NCBI GenBank assembly: GCA_021838585.1
Contig: JAKCDE010000048.1
Location: 1-6,820 of the forward strand
Length of the DNA: 6,820 nt
Direction of reading: 5' to 3'
From: Nitrospirota bacterium
GTDB taxonomy: Bacteria > Nitrospirota_A > Leptospirillia > Leptospirillales > Leptospirillaceae
Shown: positions 5,635-6,820 of the stretch, piece after piece
How positions within the stretch are numbered: position 1 is the first letter of the stretch
Layout: each line of letters starts with the position of its first letter
Program-made: the position numbers and the translations under genes
Notes under the pieces: generated by a model
The model's database searches: none
Seen by the model: only the letters and a program-made list of their open reading frames with translations
Told to the model about the DNA's origin: nothing

Positions 5635-6672
5635 TCAGGAGTGAAGGATCATCCCTCCGACACCCACGGCCCATCCATGAGTATTGTCGGGAAAGGTAAG
5701 CCCATAGAGGTCAAGACTGGTCCCGCTCTTGATCCGGGTCCAGGTGTTTCCGCCATCGGTGGTTTTGAGGAAGATCCCAAGCACCCCCGTGACATAGCCC
5801 ACCTTGTCATTGACAAAGACAACGGAATGAAGGTCGTTGGACTCTCTTTCCATGCCCGCCACACCCCACGACAAGGGGGGACGACCCGGACCGTTCTGAA
5901 TGATCCAGCTCTGTCCGCCATTGGCAGTAAACTCAATCACTCCATGGGTTCCGACAACCCAACCCCGGTTGGCATCGATAAAGGTCACTCCGTAGAGATC
6001 CTTTCGCACCGGATTGTTCTGTTTTTTCCAGGTCGCCCCTCCATCGGTCGTCGTCAGGATCAGTCCATCCTGCCCGACAGCCCACCCATGGGAGGGATCT
6101 CCCTTGAGGAAGGAGACCTTCATGATCCACTGCGCGGTATCGGTCGAAACCTTGGACCAGGTCTCTCCCCCGTCGGTCGTATGCAGGAGCGTCCCGGCAA
6201 ATCCGGAGACCCATCCATTCTTGTCATCGAGGAATGTCACGGAATAGAGGTCGAAGGGGATCCCCGCACTCTGGGCCGACCAGCTCTTTCCTCCATCCGT
6301 CGTGGCAAGAATCAGGCCATTGTTTCCCACCGCCCATCCGCGATTCGAGTCGGCAAAGGCCACGGAATGGATCCAGTGGGTCGTTCCCGTGTTGAGAGGG
6401 GACCAGTTTTTCCCGGCATCGGTGGTGTGAAGGATGACTCCGGAGGCCCCTGTGACCCATCCCTCGGTCGCCGTAAGAAAGTAGACCCCATCAAACGGAA
6501 CTCCAATCCCAAGAGAATCGGCAAACTGCCAGTTCTCTGCGGATGCGGCCATTGCGGCCGGGGCAGGAGCGAGTGATGGAAGGGCCGTAACCAGGCCCAG
6601 AAGCCCTCCGACGGCCAACGAAAGGACCCGTCGGGAAATCCCTTTCCGCACGCCTCTCACATATGACTCCAT
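5635..6672 (-). CDS. Exported Ycf48-like (photosystem II assembly factor family) beta-propeller
   Basis: 345-residue secreted or periplasmic beta-propeller of the Ycf48/BNR-like family. The N-terminus is a signal peptide: basic KGISRRVLSLAVGG with a Tat-like SRR-V-L motif, hydrophobic core to about 34, and a likely cut after AMA at 42. The mature part has six full repeats of the form DLYSVTF-(5-8)-GWAVG-x-x-G-x-I-L-x-TTDGG-x-x-W, beginning near residues 59, 100, 141, 182, 225 and 280. A seventh begins near 321 and stops at GGMILHS. NWQF just after the cleavage site resembles the missing last strand, so N- and C-termini may close a seven-bladed ring (inferred). In cyanobacteria and plastids Ycf48 helps photosystem II assembly; homologues in non-phototrophs are common and of unclear role. 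The ATG at 6672 has GGAGGG 5 nt upstream. It is the first gene of the cluster. Confidence 0.9.
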   Translation of the reverse strand: MESYVRGVRKGISRRVLSLAVGGLLGLVTALPSLAPAPAAMAASAENWQFADSLGIGVPFDGVYFLTATEGWVTGASGVILHTTDAGKNWSPLNTGTTHWIHSVAFADSNRGWAVGNNGLILATTDGGKSWSAQSAGIPFDLYSVTFLDDKNGWVSGFAGTLLHTTDGGETWSKVSTDTAQWIMKVSFLKGDPSHGWAVGQDGLILTTTDGGATWKKQNNPVRKDLYGVTFIDANRGWVVGTHGVIEFTANGGQSWIIQNGPGRPPLSWGVAGMERESNDLHSVVFVNDKVGYVTGVLGIFLKTTDGGNTWTRIKSGTSLDLYGLTFPDNTHGWAVGVGGMILHS

Positions 6673-6820
6673 AAAGTCCCTCCAGATCTTAGTTTTTGAA
6701 GAATCAACGAACGTGAGATTCCCCTGAATTCCACCCTAGTCCGCCACGGGCTTCCCGGAGCATTGCACCAAGGCCAAACTCACACACCAGACTCTCTCCC
6801 GGAAGCACTCCGGGAAAGGG
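6673..6820 (-). promoter_or_regulatory. Leader region upstream of the minus-strand cluster
   Basis: No gene is seen in these 148 bases. They hold the ribosome binding site GGAGGG (6678-6683) for the Ycf48-like gene and a locally AT-rich stretch (6684-6707) that is the likeliest place for a promoter. I find no convincing -35/-10 pair: the TAAGAT at 6687-6692 has no good -35 at 16-18 bp. At the far end is a 7-bp hairpin, TCCCGGA and TCCGGGA with a five-base loop (6797-6815), without a T-run, possibly at the end of a neighbouring transcription unit. Confidence 0.4.

Noticed and set aside
5641..6576. 311-codon plus-strand open frame opposite the Ycf48-like gene
   Set aside because: It is an antisense shadow of the repeated propeller codons; the translation shows no family pattern and no good start.
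6687..6705. TTGATT and TAAGAT as a promoter for the minus-strand cluster
   Set aside because: The two hexamers are only 10 bp apart, so they cannot act as a standard -35/-10 pair; only the AT-rich block is noted.

Overview
The window is GC-rich (high-GC codon use throughout), densely packed bacterial chromosome. I infer, with low confidence, an acidophilic Nitrospirota such as Leptospirillum. The reasons are the gene style and the mix of a DsrEFH-like sulfur-relay set, a Ycf48-like beta-propeller and degenerate GGDEF/HD-GYP signalling. No rRNA, tRNA or CRISPR is visible.

Layout: two plus-strand genes on the left converge with a seven-gene minus-strand cluster that fills the rest. Plus strand: (1) the 5'-truncated iscB gene of an IS200/IS605-type element, an RNA-guided nuclease with bridge helix, RuvC-II, HNH and RuvC-III visible (2-1138). 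(2) A degenerate GGDEF + HD-GYP-like protein (1135-2106), whose ATG overlaps the iscB stop by 4 bp. A short convergent gap (2107-2137) and the end of dppB hold two mutually exclusive GC-rich hairpins.

Minus strand, in transcription order from the right: Ycf48-like exported propeller (6672-5635), single-pass membrane-anchored protein of unknown family (5559-4885), DsrE/TusD-like (4888-4532), DsrF/TusC-like (4518-4147), DsrH/TusB-like (4150-3887), DppC/OppC-type permease (3876-3046), DppB/OppB-type permease (3049-2138). Four of the six junctions are 4-bp overlaps or place the ribosome binding site of the next gene over the stop of the previous one, so this reads as one operon. The only sizeable internal gap (75 bp) contains a perfect 9-bp hairpin.

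How they may work together: DsrE, DsrF and DsrH homologues normally form a hexameric cytoplasmic sulfur-carrier complex. Their tight coupling to the two membrane subunits of a peptide-type ABC importer, with no ATPase, binding protein, DsrC/TusE or DsrAB in view, is the most unusual feature. It suggests, as inference only, that uptake or export of a sulfur-containing solute is linked to intracellular persulfide transfer. The second point of interest is the iscB element abutting, and perhaps truncating, a signalling gene.
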